Shown here piece by piece: positions 54,222 to 64,000 of a stretch of DNA of 64,000 bases (the first letter of the stretch is position 1; every line of letters begins with the position of its first letter). The translations under genes were made by a program, and so were the position numbers. Location of the stretch: NCBI GenBank assembly GCA_030522415.1, contig CM060131.1:1188501-1252500 (forward strand). Direction: 5' to 3'. Under the pieces are notes generated by a model that ran no database searches, had not been told where the DNA came from, and saw nothing but the letters and a program-made list of their open reading frames with translations. Source of the DNA: Channallabes apus (taxonomy: Eukaryota > Chordata > Actinopteri > Siluriformes > Clariidae).

Positions 54222-57191
54222 GTGTCTGTTCCCCGATCTAAGCAAAAATGTAGAAAGACCCAGAAAGTCTGTTTCAATAATCTAATTAACATAAAGTCCA
54301 CAAACTCCGATCATACTGAATGCGCAGCCGGCACCTCTGATCTGAAGCGAGGATTGTTAAATATTAGATCTCTCACATCAAAAGCAGTTATTGTTAATGA
54401 AATTATCACAGATCAGGCGTTTGATATACTCTGTTTAACTGAAACATGGGTTAAACAGGATGAGTATGTAGCTCTAAATGAAGCTAGTCCTCCTGGATAC
54501 AGCTACATACACCAGCCTCGGTTAACTGGTAGAGGAGGAGGCGTCGCAGTTATTCATAATGATAACCTGTCTATCGTACAAAAACACAGACACAAATTTA
54601 ACTCATTTGAAATTCTCTATAGTAACATAAGTGTTTTTAAGTATATTAAATCAGCTCAGTCGATTCCACTAATTATAATTTACAGACCTCCAGGGCTGTA
54701 TTCTGAATTTCTTAGTGAATTTGCAGATTTCATCTCAGACCTGGTCATTTCTGTAGACAAAGTGTTAATTGCTGGAGATTTTAACATTCATTTTGAGAAT
54801 CCAGAAGACCCTCTGAGAACAGCATTTATATCCATACTGGACTCCGTAGGTGTAAATCAGTGTGTAGTAGGACCCACTCATAAAGCAGGTCACACTTTAG
54901 ATTTAGTAATATTCTTCGGATTAACTATAAGAAATGTGTTCACAATTCCACTGTCTGAAATTATCTCAGATCACTATCTTGTCTCCATTCAAGTGTCTCA
55001 CAGTGATAATGTACGCACAGTACCGCGCTACCGTATTAAACGTACATTCACATCAACTACCACACAGAGTTTTATCAGTAATCTCCCAGAGTTACCAACT
55101 TCGATTAGGCCACCGTCTGACCCCACAGAACTTGATCAGGCGACTGAATATTTAGAGTCGACACTTCGTTGTACCTTAGATAATGTAGCTCCAGCTAAAA
55201 GAAAAATTATTAGAGATAAGAAACTCGCTCCCTGGTATAACGATCACACGCGCACTTTAAAACAGACTGCTCGGAAATTAGAGCGTAAATGGCGTCAAAC
55301 TAAATTGTTGGTATTTCAAATAGCATGGAAAGAGAGCATCCTGAACTATAGGAAAGCTCTTAGTGTAGCTAGATCAACGTATCTCTCCACTCTTATAGAC
55401 GAAAATAAAAATAATCCTAGATTTTTATTTAATACCGTAGCCAAATTAACCAGAAATAAGACCACTACAGAAATCTCCACAACAACATCGTGCAATAGTG
55501 AGGACTTCATGAACTTTTTTAATAATAAAATTGTAAATATCAGGCATAAAATTGAGGCTTTGAAACCAAACAATGTAATTGATACTGATGTTAACCTAGC
55601 CATGTCAGATTCAAACCTAGAATACTTTACTCCTCTTGAAGAGAATGAAATAATTTCACTCATCTCTTCTGCAAATTCATCAACCTGTATATTAGATCCT
55701 ATACCGACACATTTTCTTAAACAGATAGCACCAGTAATAACAGAACCAATGTTGAGAATAATTAATTCCTCACTCAGCATTGGTTATGTTCCAAAATCTT
55801 TTAAAGTAGCAGTTATTAAACCAATAATTAAGAAACCTGACCTCGACCCCTGTCAGCTGTCCAATTACAGGCCAATATCAAACCTCCCCTTTATCTCTAA
55901 GATTCTGGAAAAGATAGTAGCGGAGCAGCTATGCTCATATCTACATAGAAATGGCATACATGAACTGTATCAGTCAGGATTTAGGCCTCATCACAGCACA
56001 GAAACAGCACTCGTTAAAGTAGTAAATGACCTCCTATTGGCCTCTGATCAGGGTTGTGTAACTATGCTTGTATTACTCGACCTCAGTGCAGCTTTTGACA
56101 CTATTGATCATGCTATTCTTCTTCACAGATTAGAAAATTTAGTAGGAATTAAGGGTACAACCCTCTCCTGGCTCAGATCCTATTTGACCGATCGTTATCA
56201 GTATGTAGACTTAAATGGTGATTATTCTGCATGTTCTCTAGTGGAGTTTGGCGTTCCGCAGGGTTCAGTTTTAGGCCCACTGCTTTTTTCCCTTTACATG
56301 CTTCCTCTGGGCAACATAATCCGTAAGCATGGTATTAGTTTTCATTGTTATGCTGACGACACACAGTTATATGTCTCAACAAAACCTGATGAGAAAAACC
56401 ATCTTACTAAAGTTGAGCAATGTGTTCAGGACATAAGAAATTGGATGCTAATTAACTTCCTTCTGCTTAATCCGGATAAGACAGAAGTTCTAGTCATAGG
56501 ACCGCATACAGCTAGAAGTAAAATCTTAGATCACACCGTAACTTTAGATGGCCTTTCTGTTCCGTCAAGTGCAACAGTAAAAGACCTCGGCGTGATTATA
56601 GATTCCAGCCTTTCATTTGAAGCTCATGTAGATAATATCACCAGGATAGCATTCTTTCACCTTAGAAATATCGCCAAAATAAGAAATATATTGTCGCTAA
56701 ATGATGCAGAAAAACTAGTTCATGCTTTTATCACTTCTAGGTTGGACTATTGTAATGCCTTACTGTCTGGTTGTTCAGTTAGGTGCATAAACAAGCTTCA
56801 GCTAGTCCAAAATGCAGCAGCGAGAGTCCTCACTAGAACCAGAAGATATGAGCACATCACCCCTATCCTATCTTCACTGCATTGGCTCCCTGTGAAATTT
56901 CGCATTGATTTTAAAATACTACTCTTGACATATAAGGCATTAAATGGTCTCGCGCCGCAGTATCTGAGCGAACTGCTAGTGTCTTACGATCCGCCACGCC
57001 TACTTCGGTCAAAGGATGCAGGCTGCTTATCAGTACCGCGTATTATGAAAACTACAGCTGGGGGCAGAGCTTTTTCTTACAAAGCCCCAAAATTATGGAA
57101 TAGTCTTCCAAATAGTGTTCGGGACTCAGACACAGTCTCAGTGTTTAAGTCTAGGCTAAAAACCTATTTATTTAGCCAAGCATTTTTATAA
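54222..57191 (+). CDS. L2 ORF2: endonuclease and reverse transcriptase, uninterrupted
   Basis: 989 codons without a stop. Endonuclease: [64 protein letters not shown] (catalytic Asp/Asn/His all seen). Linker with [11 protein letters not shown] and [13 protein letters not shown]. Reverse transcriptase: [48 protein letters not shown] (Asp), [30 protein letters not shown] (DD), [12 protein letters not shown] and [13 protein letters not shown] at the end. It nicks target DNA and copies element RNA there. No in-frame ATG near the start: the frame is open back toward ORF1's stop, and the 54222 codon is GTG. Translation may depend on ORF1 or a non-AUG start. Confidence 0.95.
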   Translation: MSVPRSKQKCRKTQKVCFNNLINIKSTNSDHTECAAGTSDLKRGLLNIRSLTSKAVIVNEIITDQAFDILCLTETWVKQDEYVALNEASPPGYSYIHQPRLTGRGGGVAVIHNDNLSIVQKHRHKFNSFEILYSNISVFKYIKSAQSIPLIIIYRPPGLYSEFLSEFADFISDLVISVDKVLIAGDFNIHFENPEDPLRTAFISILDSVGVNQCVVGPTHKAGHTLDLVIFFGLTIRNVFTIPLSEIISDHYLVSIQVSHSDNVRTVPRYRIKRTFTSTTTQSFISNLPELPTSIRPPSDPTELDQATEYLESTLRCTLDNVAPAKRKIIRDKKLAPWYNDHTRTLKQTARKLERKWRQTKLLVFQIAWKESILNYRKALSVARSTYLSTLIDENKNNPRFLFNTVAKLTRNKTTTEISTTTSCNSEDFMNFFNNKIVNIRHKIEALKPNNVIDTDVNLAMSDSNLEYFTPLEENEIISLISSANSSTCILDPIPTHFLKQIAPVITEPMLRIINSSLSIGYVPKSFKVAVIKPIIKKPDLDPCQLSNYRPISNLPFISKILEKIVAEQLCSYLHRNGIHELYQSGFRPHHSTETALVKVVNDLLLASDQGCVTMLVLLDLSAAFDTIDHAILLHRLENLVGIKGTTLSWLRSYLTDRYQYVDLNGDYSACSLVEFGVPQGSVLGPLLFSLYMLPLGNIIRKHGISFHCYADDTQLYVSTKPDEKNHLTKVEQCVQDIRNWMLINFLLLNPDKTEVLVIGPHTARSKILDHTVTLDGLSVPSSATVKDLGVIIDSSLSFEAHVDNITRIAFFHLRNIAKIRNILSLNDAEKLVHAFITSRLDYCNALLSGCSVRCINKLQLVQNAAARVLTRTRRYEHITPILSSLHWLPVKFRIDFKILLLTYKALNGLAPQYLSELLVSYDPPRLLRSKDAGCLSVPRIMKTTAGGRAFSYKAPKLWNSLPNSVRDSDTVSVFKSRLKTYLFSQAFL

Positions 57192-59332
57192 ATAGATTTG
57201 CCATAAGGTAAAGGAGCAGATCTGGGGGACTCATGGACGTAGAGTATTATGGTGAACTGGTATGTTTTAGATGCTGTCTTCCTCAGTCTCATTTGATCAC
57301 TCAGGTTTGTTGACGGTGAGGTGATTGTTTGCTTTACATCTCAGGGAGCCCTCATGTTTGTGTTTCCTTCTGGCTCTCCCTTTTAGTTATGCTGTCATAG
57401 TTAGTCCTGCCGGAGTCCCTGCTTGCACTCTACAGTAAATATACATTCACATTAGACATTGTGACTGTGACCATACCTAATTGCAATCTCTCCTCCTCTT
57501 CTCTTCCTCCCCCTCTTTCTCTTTCCTCTCTCCCCCTGTCTCCCCCTTTCACTCTTTCTCTCTCTCTCTCTGTCGAGCTACACATGTGGTTCCTGAGCTG
57601 CCAGTGATCCAGACTCCCTCTGCCCTCCGGACCTGTCTGATCCATCCTGGTGCCCGGTTTCTGGTTGGAGGTCTCATCGCATGGATGCCCCGTGTGTCTC
57701 TTTAGGATGCGTCTGGTGTCTGGGGATGATTCTCTATACTTAGAAGATGGTTCTGGCCTCGACTGGTGTTGTCAGCTGTTTCTCTGAGGACTTGACAATT
57801 CGATAGTTCAGGACTGGAACTTTCTACAAGTCTATCTGAGTCTCGAATAACTACTGGACTCCATTTTACATCAAGTATTATAACATCAATTAACATCAAC
57901 TATTATAGCTGAACCTAACACTTAACACTGTATAAATGCAGATCATTTCCTGCTATCTGTTTCACCCAGATGAGGATGGGTTCCCTGTCGAGTCTGGTTC
58001 CTCTCAAGGTTTCTTCCTATTACCGTCTCAGGGAGTTTTTCCTTGCCACTGTCGCCCTCGGGCTTGCTCGCCAGGGAATATCTGAACATTTTGATTCATA
58101 CATATTCACATTCCATACAAACTTAAATAATTCTTTTGATTGTGTAAAGCTGTTTTGAGACAATGTCAATTGTTAAAAGCGCTATACAAATAAAACTGAA
58201 TTGAATTGAATTGAATTATCCACAAATGGCAAAAACATGGAACAGTGGCGAACCTTCCCAGGAGTGGCCGGCCGACCAAAATTACCCCAAGAGCGCAGAG
58301 ACAACTCATCCGAGATGCCACAAAAGACCCCAGGACAACATCTAAAGAACTGCAGGCCTCACTGTCCTCAATTGAGGTCAGTGTTCACGACTCCACCATA
58401 AGAAAGAGACTGGGCAAAAACGGCCTGCATGGCAGATTTCCAAGGCGCAAACTACTTTTAAGCAAAAAGAACATTAAGGCTCGTCTCAATTTTACTAAAA
58501 AACATCTCAATGATTGCCAAGACTTTTGGGAAAATACCTTGTGGACCAACGAGACAAAAGTTAAACTTTTTGGAAGGTGCGTGTCCCGTTACATCTGGCG
58601 TAAAAGTAACACAGCATTTCAGAAAAAGAACATCATACCAACAGTAAAATATGGTGGTGGTAGTGTGATGGTCTGGGGTTGTTTTGCTGCTTCAGGACCT
58701 GGAAGGCTTGCTGTGATAGATGGAACCATGAATTCTACTGTCTACCAAAAATCCTGAAGGAGAATGCCTGGCCATCTGTTCGTCAACTCAAGCTGAAGCA
58801 ATCTTGGGTGCTGCAGCAGGACAATGACCAAAAACACACCAGCAAATCCACCTCTGAATGGCTGAAGAAAAACAAAATGAAGATTTTGGAGTGGCCTAGT
58901 CAAAGTTCTGACCTGAATCCTATTGAGATGTTGTGGCATGACCTTAAAAAGGCGGTTCATGCTAGAAAACCCTCAAATAAAGCTGAATTACAACAATTCT
59001 GCAAAGATGAGTGGGCCAAAATTCCTCCAGAGCGCTGTAAAAGACTCGTTGCAAGTTATCGCAAACGCTTGATTGCAGTTATTGCTGCTAAGGGTGGCCC
59101 AACCAGTTATTAGGTTCAGGAGGCAATTACTTTTTCACACAGGGCCATGTAGGTTTGGATTTTTTTTCTCCCTAAATAATAAAACCCCTCATTTAAAAAC
59201 TGCACTTTGTGTTTACTTGTGTTATCTTTGACTAATAGTTAAATGTGTTTGATGATCAGAAACATTTTGTGTGACAAACATGCAAAAGAATAAGAAATCA
59301 GGAGGGGGCAAATAGTTTTTCACACCACTGTA

Positions 59333-59509
59333 TATATAGCAATGTCAGAATAAAGCTGAAATATGGATCATTGTCCTTTTTACTTGGGTGCTGTCTGACT
59401 GAAGTTAGTAGTCCATGTCTTCCATGTTTGTAGGCTGCATGGTAGTCTGGGAAATTTAATTTCTAGTTGATGGACACAATGAATGTGTGCCATGTATTTT
59501 ATTTGATTA
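59333..59509. other. No gene seen between Tc1 copy 3 and the solo LTR
   Basis: Short AT-rich stretch. Confidence 0.4.
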
Positions 59510-59514
59510 CTTAT

Positions 59515-59900
59515 TGTTAGGATTCTGTTTTCTCTTTTGGTTCCTTTTTTGTGTTGTAGGTCTTTTGATTTGGGCGCGTGACTTGAGTTGACCTGATGCG
59601 CATCATGGCTCTTATTTAAACGTGGTGCAAGAGTTCGTCGCGCTGCTGCTCCGCTGAGGCGTGGGCAGTTTGCCAGAGCTGTGCTCCAATTTGTGATATT
59701 ATGTTTTGTTTCGCATTCATTCATTAGCGCTGACCACACTTAATGAAGCATTCATTCACTTGCATTTCACCCTGATCAAACTTACTGATACTGATGTTCT
59801 GATTATGTTATTTTGGTTCATTTTGTTGTAATAAATAACGTTTTAAGTTATTCCGCCGTGTCGTCTCCCTTAATGTTACATCCTTGAGCCAGGTGTAACA
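59515..59900 (+). mobile_element. Solo LTR (386 bp)
   Basis: TGTTAGG...GTGTAACA with a perfect 5-bp duplication CTTAT (59510-59514, 59901-59905). TTATTTAAACG could serve as TATA box (about 59610) and AATAAA lies at about 59831, which sets the plus orientation. No coding sequence. Confidence 0.9.
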
Positions 59901-60142
59901 CTTATTAATGCTGGACATATTGTTGCTCATTAAGCAATAGTCCAGATTTTTTTTGTATGTCTTTTTTTCAGTATGCACTGTAATTCATATATGATAGGGA
60001 ATTTGACTTCACAGAGGTATTGCATATCAGTAAATTTCTTAAATGTTTCTTAAATATGTTTTATTCATCTAAACCTCACAATATTTTTTTCTGTTCAGAT
60101 GGACATGGTGGTTATAAGGAGATGGTGGTGCAAAAAAAAAAA

Positions 60143-60292
60143 AAGTTTGCATGTTCTCCCCGTGCTTTGTGGGTTTCCTCCGGGTAAACCGGTTTCGTCC
60201 CATGGTCCAAAGATATGCAGGTTAGACTAATTGGCGTTCCCAAATTGCACATAGTGTGTGAATGAGTGTGTGTGTGCCCAGCGATGGATTGG
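60143..60292 (+). mobile_element. SINE middle fragment (+), (GAATG)n-tailed family
   Basis: GCATGTTCTCCCCGTGCTTT, AAAGATATGCAGGTTAGACT, GCGATGGATTG. Both ends are missing; the right side abuts the L2 below. Confidence 0.85.
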
Positions 60293-61134
60293 ATTGAAGG
60301 AAAAACTCCCTGAGATGGTAATAGGAAGAAACCTTGAGAGGAACCAGACTCAACAGGGAACCCATCCTCATCTGGGTGAAACAGATAGCAGGAAATGATC
60401 TGCATTTATACAGTGTGTTAGGTGACAGGCAGTTCAGCTATAATAGTTGATCTTAATTGATGTTAAAATGGAGTCCAGGTAGTTATTGGAGACTCAGATA
60501 GACTTGTAGAAAGTTCCAGTCCTGAACTATCGAATTGTCAAGTCCTCAGAGAAACAGCTGCTAACACTAGTCAAGGCCAGAACTGTCTTCTAAGTAGAGA
60601 GAATCATCCCCAGACACCAGACGCATCCCAAAGACACACACGGGGCATCCATGCGACGAGACCTCTAACCAGAAATGGGGCACCAGGATGGATCAGACAG
60701 GTCCGGAGGGCAGAGGGAGTCTGGATCACTGGCAGCTCAGGGATGACGTGTAGCTCGACAGAGAGAGAGAGAAAGAGTGAAAGGGGGAGACAGGGGGAGA
60801 GAGGAAAGAGAAAGAGGGAGAGAAGAAGAGGAGAGATGGCAGTTAGGTATGGTCACAGTCACATAATGTCTAATGTGAATGTATATTTACTGTAGAGTGC
60901 AAGCAGGGACTCCGGCAGGACTAACTATGACAGCATAACTAAAAGGGAGAGCCAGAAGGAAACACAAACATGAGGGGGAACTGAGATGTAAAGCAAACAA
61001 TCACCTCACCGTCAACAAACCTGAGTGATCAAATGAGAGTGAGGAAGACAGCATCTAAACATACCAGTTCACCATAATACTCTACGTCCATGAGTCCCCC
61101 AGATCTGCTCCTTTTCCTAAGGCAAATCTATTCA

Positions 61135-63778
61135 TTAAAATGCTTGGCTAAATAAATAGGTTTTTAGCCTAGACTTAAACACTGAGACTGTGTCTGAGTC
61201 CCGAACACTATTTGGAAGACTATTCCATAATTTTGGGGCTTTGTAAGAAAAAGCTCCGCCCCCAGGTGTAGTTTTCATAATACGCGGTACTGACAAGCAG
61301 CCTGCAGCCTTTGATCGAAGTAGGCGTGGCGGATCGTAAGACACTAGCGGTTCGCTCAGATACTGCGGTGCGAGACCATTTAATGCTTTATATGTCAAGA
61401 GTAGTATTTTAAAATCAATGCGAAATTTCACAGGGAGCCAATGCAGTGAAGATAGGATAGGGGTGATGTGCTCATATCTTCTGCTTCTAGTGAGCACTCT
61501 CGCTGCTGCATTCTGGACTAGCTGAAGCTTGTTTACGCACCTAACTGAACAACCAGACAGTAAGGCATTACAATAGTCCAACCTAGAAGTGATAAAAAAT
61601 GAACTAGTTTTTCTAGTTTCATTTAGCATCGTTTAGCGACAATATATTTCTTATCTTGGCAATATTTCTGAGGTGAAAGAATGCTATCCTGGTGATATTA
61701 TCTACATGAGCTTCAAAGGAAAGGCTGGAATCTATAATCACGCCGAGGTCTTTTACTGTTGCACTTGATGGAACAGAAAGGCCATCTCAAGTTACGGTGT
61801 GATCTAAGATTTTACTCCTAGCTGGATGCGGTCCTATGACTAGAACTTCTGTCTTATCCGGATTAAGCAGAAGGAAGTTAATTAGCATCCAATTTCTTAT
61901 GTCATGCACACATTGCTCAACTTTAGTAAGCTGGTTTTTCTCATCAGGTTTTGCTGAGACATATAACTGTGTGTCGTCAGCATAACAATGAAAACTAATA
62001 CCATGCTTACGGATTATGTTGCCCAGAGGAAGCATGTAAAGGGAAAAAAGCAGTGGGCCTAAAACTGGACCCTGCGGAACGCCAAACTCCACTAGAGAAC
62101 ATGCAGAATAATCACCATTTAAGTCTACAGTACATACTGATAACGATCGGTCAAATAGGATCTGAGCCAGGAGAGGGCTGTACCCTTAATTCCTACTACA
62201 TTTTCTAATCTGTGAAGAAGAATAGCGATTTAAAAGATTTTGGAACATAACCAATGCTGAGTGAGGAATTAATTATTCTCAACAGAGGTTCTGTTATTAC
62301 TGGTACTATCTGTTTAAGAAAATGTGTCGGTATAGGATCTAATATACAGGTTGATGAATTTGCAGAAGAGATGAGTGAAATTAGTTCATTCTCTTCAAGG
62401 GGAGTAAAGTATTCTAGGTTCCGATCTGACATGGCTAGGTTAACATCTGTATCAATTACATTGTTCGGTTTCAAAGCCTCAATTTTATGCCTGATATTTA
62501 CAATTTTATTATTAAAGAAGTTCATGAAGTCCTCACTATTGCATGATGTTGTTGTGGAGATTTCTGTAGTGGTCTTATTTCTGTTAAATTTGGCTACGGT
62601 ATTAAATAAAAATCTACGATTATTTTTATTGTCTTCTATAAGAGTGGAGAGATGCGTTGATCTAGCAACACTAAGAGCTTTCCTATAGTTCAGGATGCTC
62701 TCTTTCCATGCTATTTGAAATACTAACAACTTAGTTTGACGCCATTTACGCTCTAATTTCCGAGCGGTCTGTTTTAAAGTGCGCGTGTGATCGTTATACC
62801 AGGGAGCGAGTTTCTTATCTCTAATAATTTTTCTTTTAGCTGGAGCTACATTATCTAAGGTACAACGAAATGTCGACTCTAAATATTCAGTCGCCTGATC
62901 GAGTTCTGTGGGGTCAGACGGTGCCCTAATCGAAGTTGATAACTCTGGGAGATTACTGATAAAACTCTGTGTGGTAGTTGATGTGAATGTACGTTTAATA
63001 CGGTAGAGCGGTGCTGTGCGTACGTTATCACTGTGACACACTTGAATGGAGACAACATAGTGATCTGAGATAATTTCAGACAGTGGAATTGTGAATACAT
63101 TTCTTATAATTCTGCTTTATGAGTGGGTCCTACTACACACTGATTTACGCCTACGGAGTCCAGTATGGATATAAATGCTGTTCTCAGAGGGTCTTCTGGA
63201 TTCTCAAAATGAATGTTAAAATCTCCAGCAATTAACACTTTGTCTACAGAAACGACTAGGTTTGAGATGAAATCTGTAAATTCACTAAGAAATTCAGAAT
63301 ACGGCCCTGGAGGTCTGTAAATTATAATTAGTGGAATCGACTGAGCTGATTTAATATACTTAAATACACTTATGTTACTATAAAGAATTTCAAATGAGTT
63401 AAATTTGTGTCGGTGTTTTTGTACGATAGACAGATTATCATTATGAATAACTGCGACGCCTCCTCCTCTACCAGTTAACCGAGGCTGGTGTATGTAGCTG
63501 TATCCAGGAGGACTAGCTTCATTTAGAGCTACATACTCGTCCTGTTTAAGCCATGTTTCAGTTAAACAGAGTATATCAAACGCCTGATCTGTGATAATTT
63601 CATTAACAATAACCGCTTTTGATGCGAGAGATCTAATATTTAACAATCCTCGCTTCAGATCAGAGGTGCCGGCTGCGCATTCAGTATGATCGGAGTTTGT
63701 GGACTTTATGTTAATTAGATTATTGAAACAGACTTTCTGAGTCTTCCTACATTTTTGCTTAGATCGGGGAACAGACAC
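61135..63778 (-). pseudogene. L2 ORF2 with deletions in endonuclease and reverse transcriptase
   Basis: Endonuclease frame from 63778 (same GTG-type start) ends at 63104, where about 39 bases after GPTHKA are missing and a stop arises. The linker frame continues 63041-62205. At about 62230 the sequence jumps from YVPKSFK to the AILLHRLEN region: roughly 300 bases of reverse transcriptase, including NYRPIS and the first catalytic Asp block, are gone. [10 protein letters not shown] remains in the 62092-61787 frame. A further break near 61625 precedes the C-terminal part ending at 61135. Dead, but most bases match the intact copy. Confidence 0.93.
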
Positions 63779-63871
63779 AGTCTCAATATGGTGAAGCCTG
63801 AGTGACGACTCTATGCAGCTAGCATACGGTTGGTTTAGCCTGTCTGTCTGCTCCCTGGCCTGGGCTCTGGA

Positions 63872-64000
63872 TTGTCACCGATTAACTAGACCTCTACTGA
63901 GACTATGAGCTATACTACAGGAAATGAGAGCAGCACCTTCCCGAGTGGGATGGACACCGTCCCGCCCTAACAGGCCAGCTTTGCCCTCAAAGGTCTTCCA
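63872..64000 (-). pseudogene. L2 ORF1 C-terminal end (partial at window edge)
   Basis: Minus strand carries the RDGVHPTREGAALISC segment and ends at TGA (about 63878-63876), as in the copy at 53784-54125. Confidence 0.8.

Larger units (their letters stand above)
53781..58214 (+). mobile_element. Near full-length L2-clade LINE inside Tc1 copy 3
   Basis: Target duplication ATTATC (53775-53780, 58215-58220). Contains the end of ORF1, a complete ORF2, a 3'-UTR with a CT-rich tract (57485-57575), CTCAGGGAGTTTTTCCTTGC, TTGTTAAAAGCGCTATACAA and a (TTGAA)n tail. Truncated within ORF1. Confidence 0.95.
53652..59113 (+). pseudogene. Tc1-like transposase (family A, copy 3), split and frameshifted
   Basis: First 43 codons at 53652-53780, remainder at 58221-59113. 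This copy keeps the lysine codon (TNETKVKLFG) that is TAA in copies 1 and 2, but has D-to-N in the first catalytic motif (WTNETK; AAC at about 58550). A 1-base loss after YQK (about 58751) and a proline-to-glutamine change next to the second Asp (DNDQKH) also separate it. SPDLNPIE is SSDLNPIE here. Inactive. Confidence 0.92.
53275..59330 (+). mobile_element. Tc1-like transposon, family A, copy 3, split by an L2 LINE
   Basis: Left end CAGTGGTGTGAAAAACTATT at 53275, right end at 59330, TA on both sides (53273-53274, 59331-59332). The Tc1 sequence is interrupted at 53780 and resumes at 58215. Without the L2 it is about 1.62 kb. Confidence 0.96.
60297..64000 (-). mobile_element. L2-clade LINE (-), deleted internally, runs off the window
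   Basis: Reverse complement of the L2 at 53781-58214, very similar throughout. The 3' end is cut inside the UTR (AAAAACTCCCTGAGATGG at 60300), without the (TTGAA)n tail. Going right: 3'-UTR with AG-rich tract (60750-60840), ORF2, then the end of ORF1 up to 64000. Confidence 0.95.

Noticed and set aside
62254..62688. 144-codon plus-strand frame opposite the L2 linker (also 55346-55780 on minus)
   Set aside because: Antisense shadow of the L2 ORF2 in both copies.

Overview
This window looks like accessory, repeat-dominated DNA from a ray-finned (teleost) fish. The evidence is the mix of elements: Tc1-like transposons with about 200-bp terminal inverted repeats, L2-clade LINEs ending in (TTGAA)n, I-like LINEs with an RNase H domain and a (GAA)n tail, tRNA-derived SINEs with (GAATG)n tails, hAT elements, a chromodomain Gypsy element, and an endogenous retrovirus with a proline-tRNA primer site. 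I see no complete host gene I can name. Almost every long open frame belongs to a mobile element. The few short spliced candidates sit inside, or look like cargo of, mobile DNA.

Layout. 1-1528: 3' end of a chromodomain Gypsy retrotransposon with its LTR. 1529-3595 and 12231-12850: copies of a ~0.6-kb repeat with a tRNA-like (Pol III A/B box) segment. They flank an 8.6-kb unit (3596-12230) bounded by ~120-bp inverted repeats and a TA duplication. This unit holds a hAT copy with 6-bp target duplications, a long foldback, a broken two-exon Myb/SANT-like gene split by a Tc1 copy, and an intact-looking two-exon minus-strand gene of 111 codons. 12850-16120: mostly AT-rich DNA with one MITE-like repeat. 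16121-22075: an L2 3' end, a Tc1 tail, and a second Tc1 family interrupted by a SINE (13-bp duplication) and a 2.6-kb L2. 23957-29620: a terminal-repeat element carrying exons of a BEN-domain-like gene on the minus strand, itself hit by a solo LTR, a SINE and a degenerate Gypsy element.

30306-31190 (minus) and 36541-40058 (plus): I-like LINEs. 32561-33740: a hAT element with an 8-bp duplication. 34.3-35.8 kb: a CpG-richer stretch with a possible two-exon transcript. 40059-45690: the second, inverted copy of the BEN-bearing element, with a Tc1 copy inside an intron and the second 6-bp-duplication hAT copy (which carries its own nested 730-bp element). 46053-47293: three SINEs. 47692-52432: an endogenous retrovirus on the minus strand with a perfect 5-bp duplication and near-identical LTRs; integrase is intact, but reverse transcriptase and env are missing. 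53275-59330: a third Tc1 copy split by a 4.4-kb L2 whose 989-residue EN-RT frame is uninterrupted. 59515-59900: a solo LTR. 60297-64000: another L2 on the minus strand, running off the window and carrying a ~0.3-kb deletion in its reverse transcriptase.

The genes do not form pathways or operons. The biology is layered transposition, and several insertions can be read against an empty copy of the same site elsewhere in the window. The most unusual items are the BEN-bearing terminal-repeat element in two inverted copies and the 8.6-kb TA-flanked element with spliced cargo. Family names rest on my reading of motifs, not on searches.
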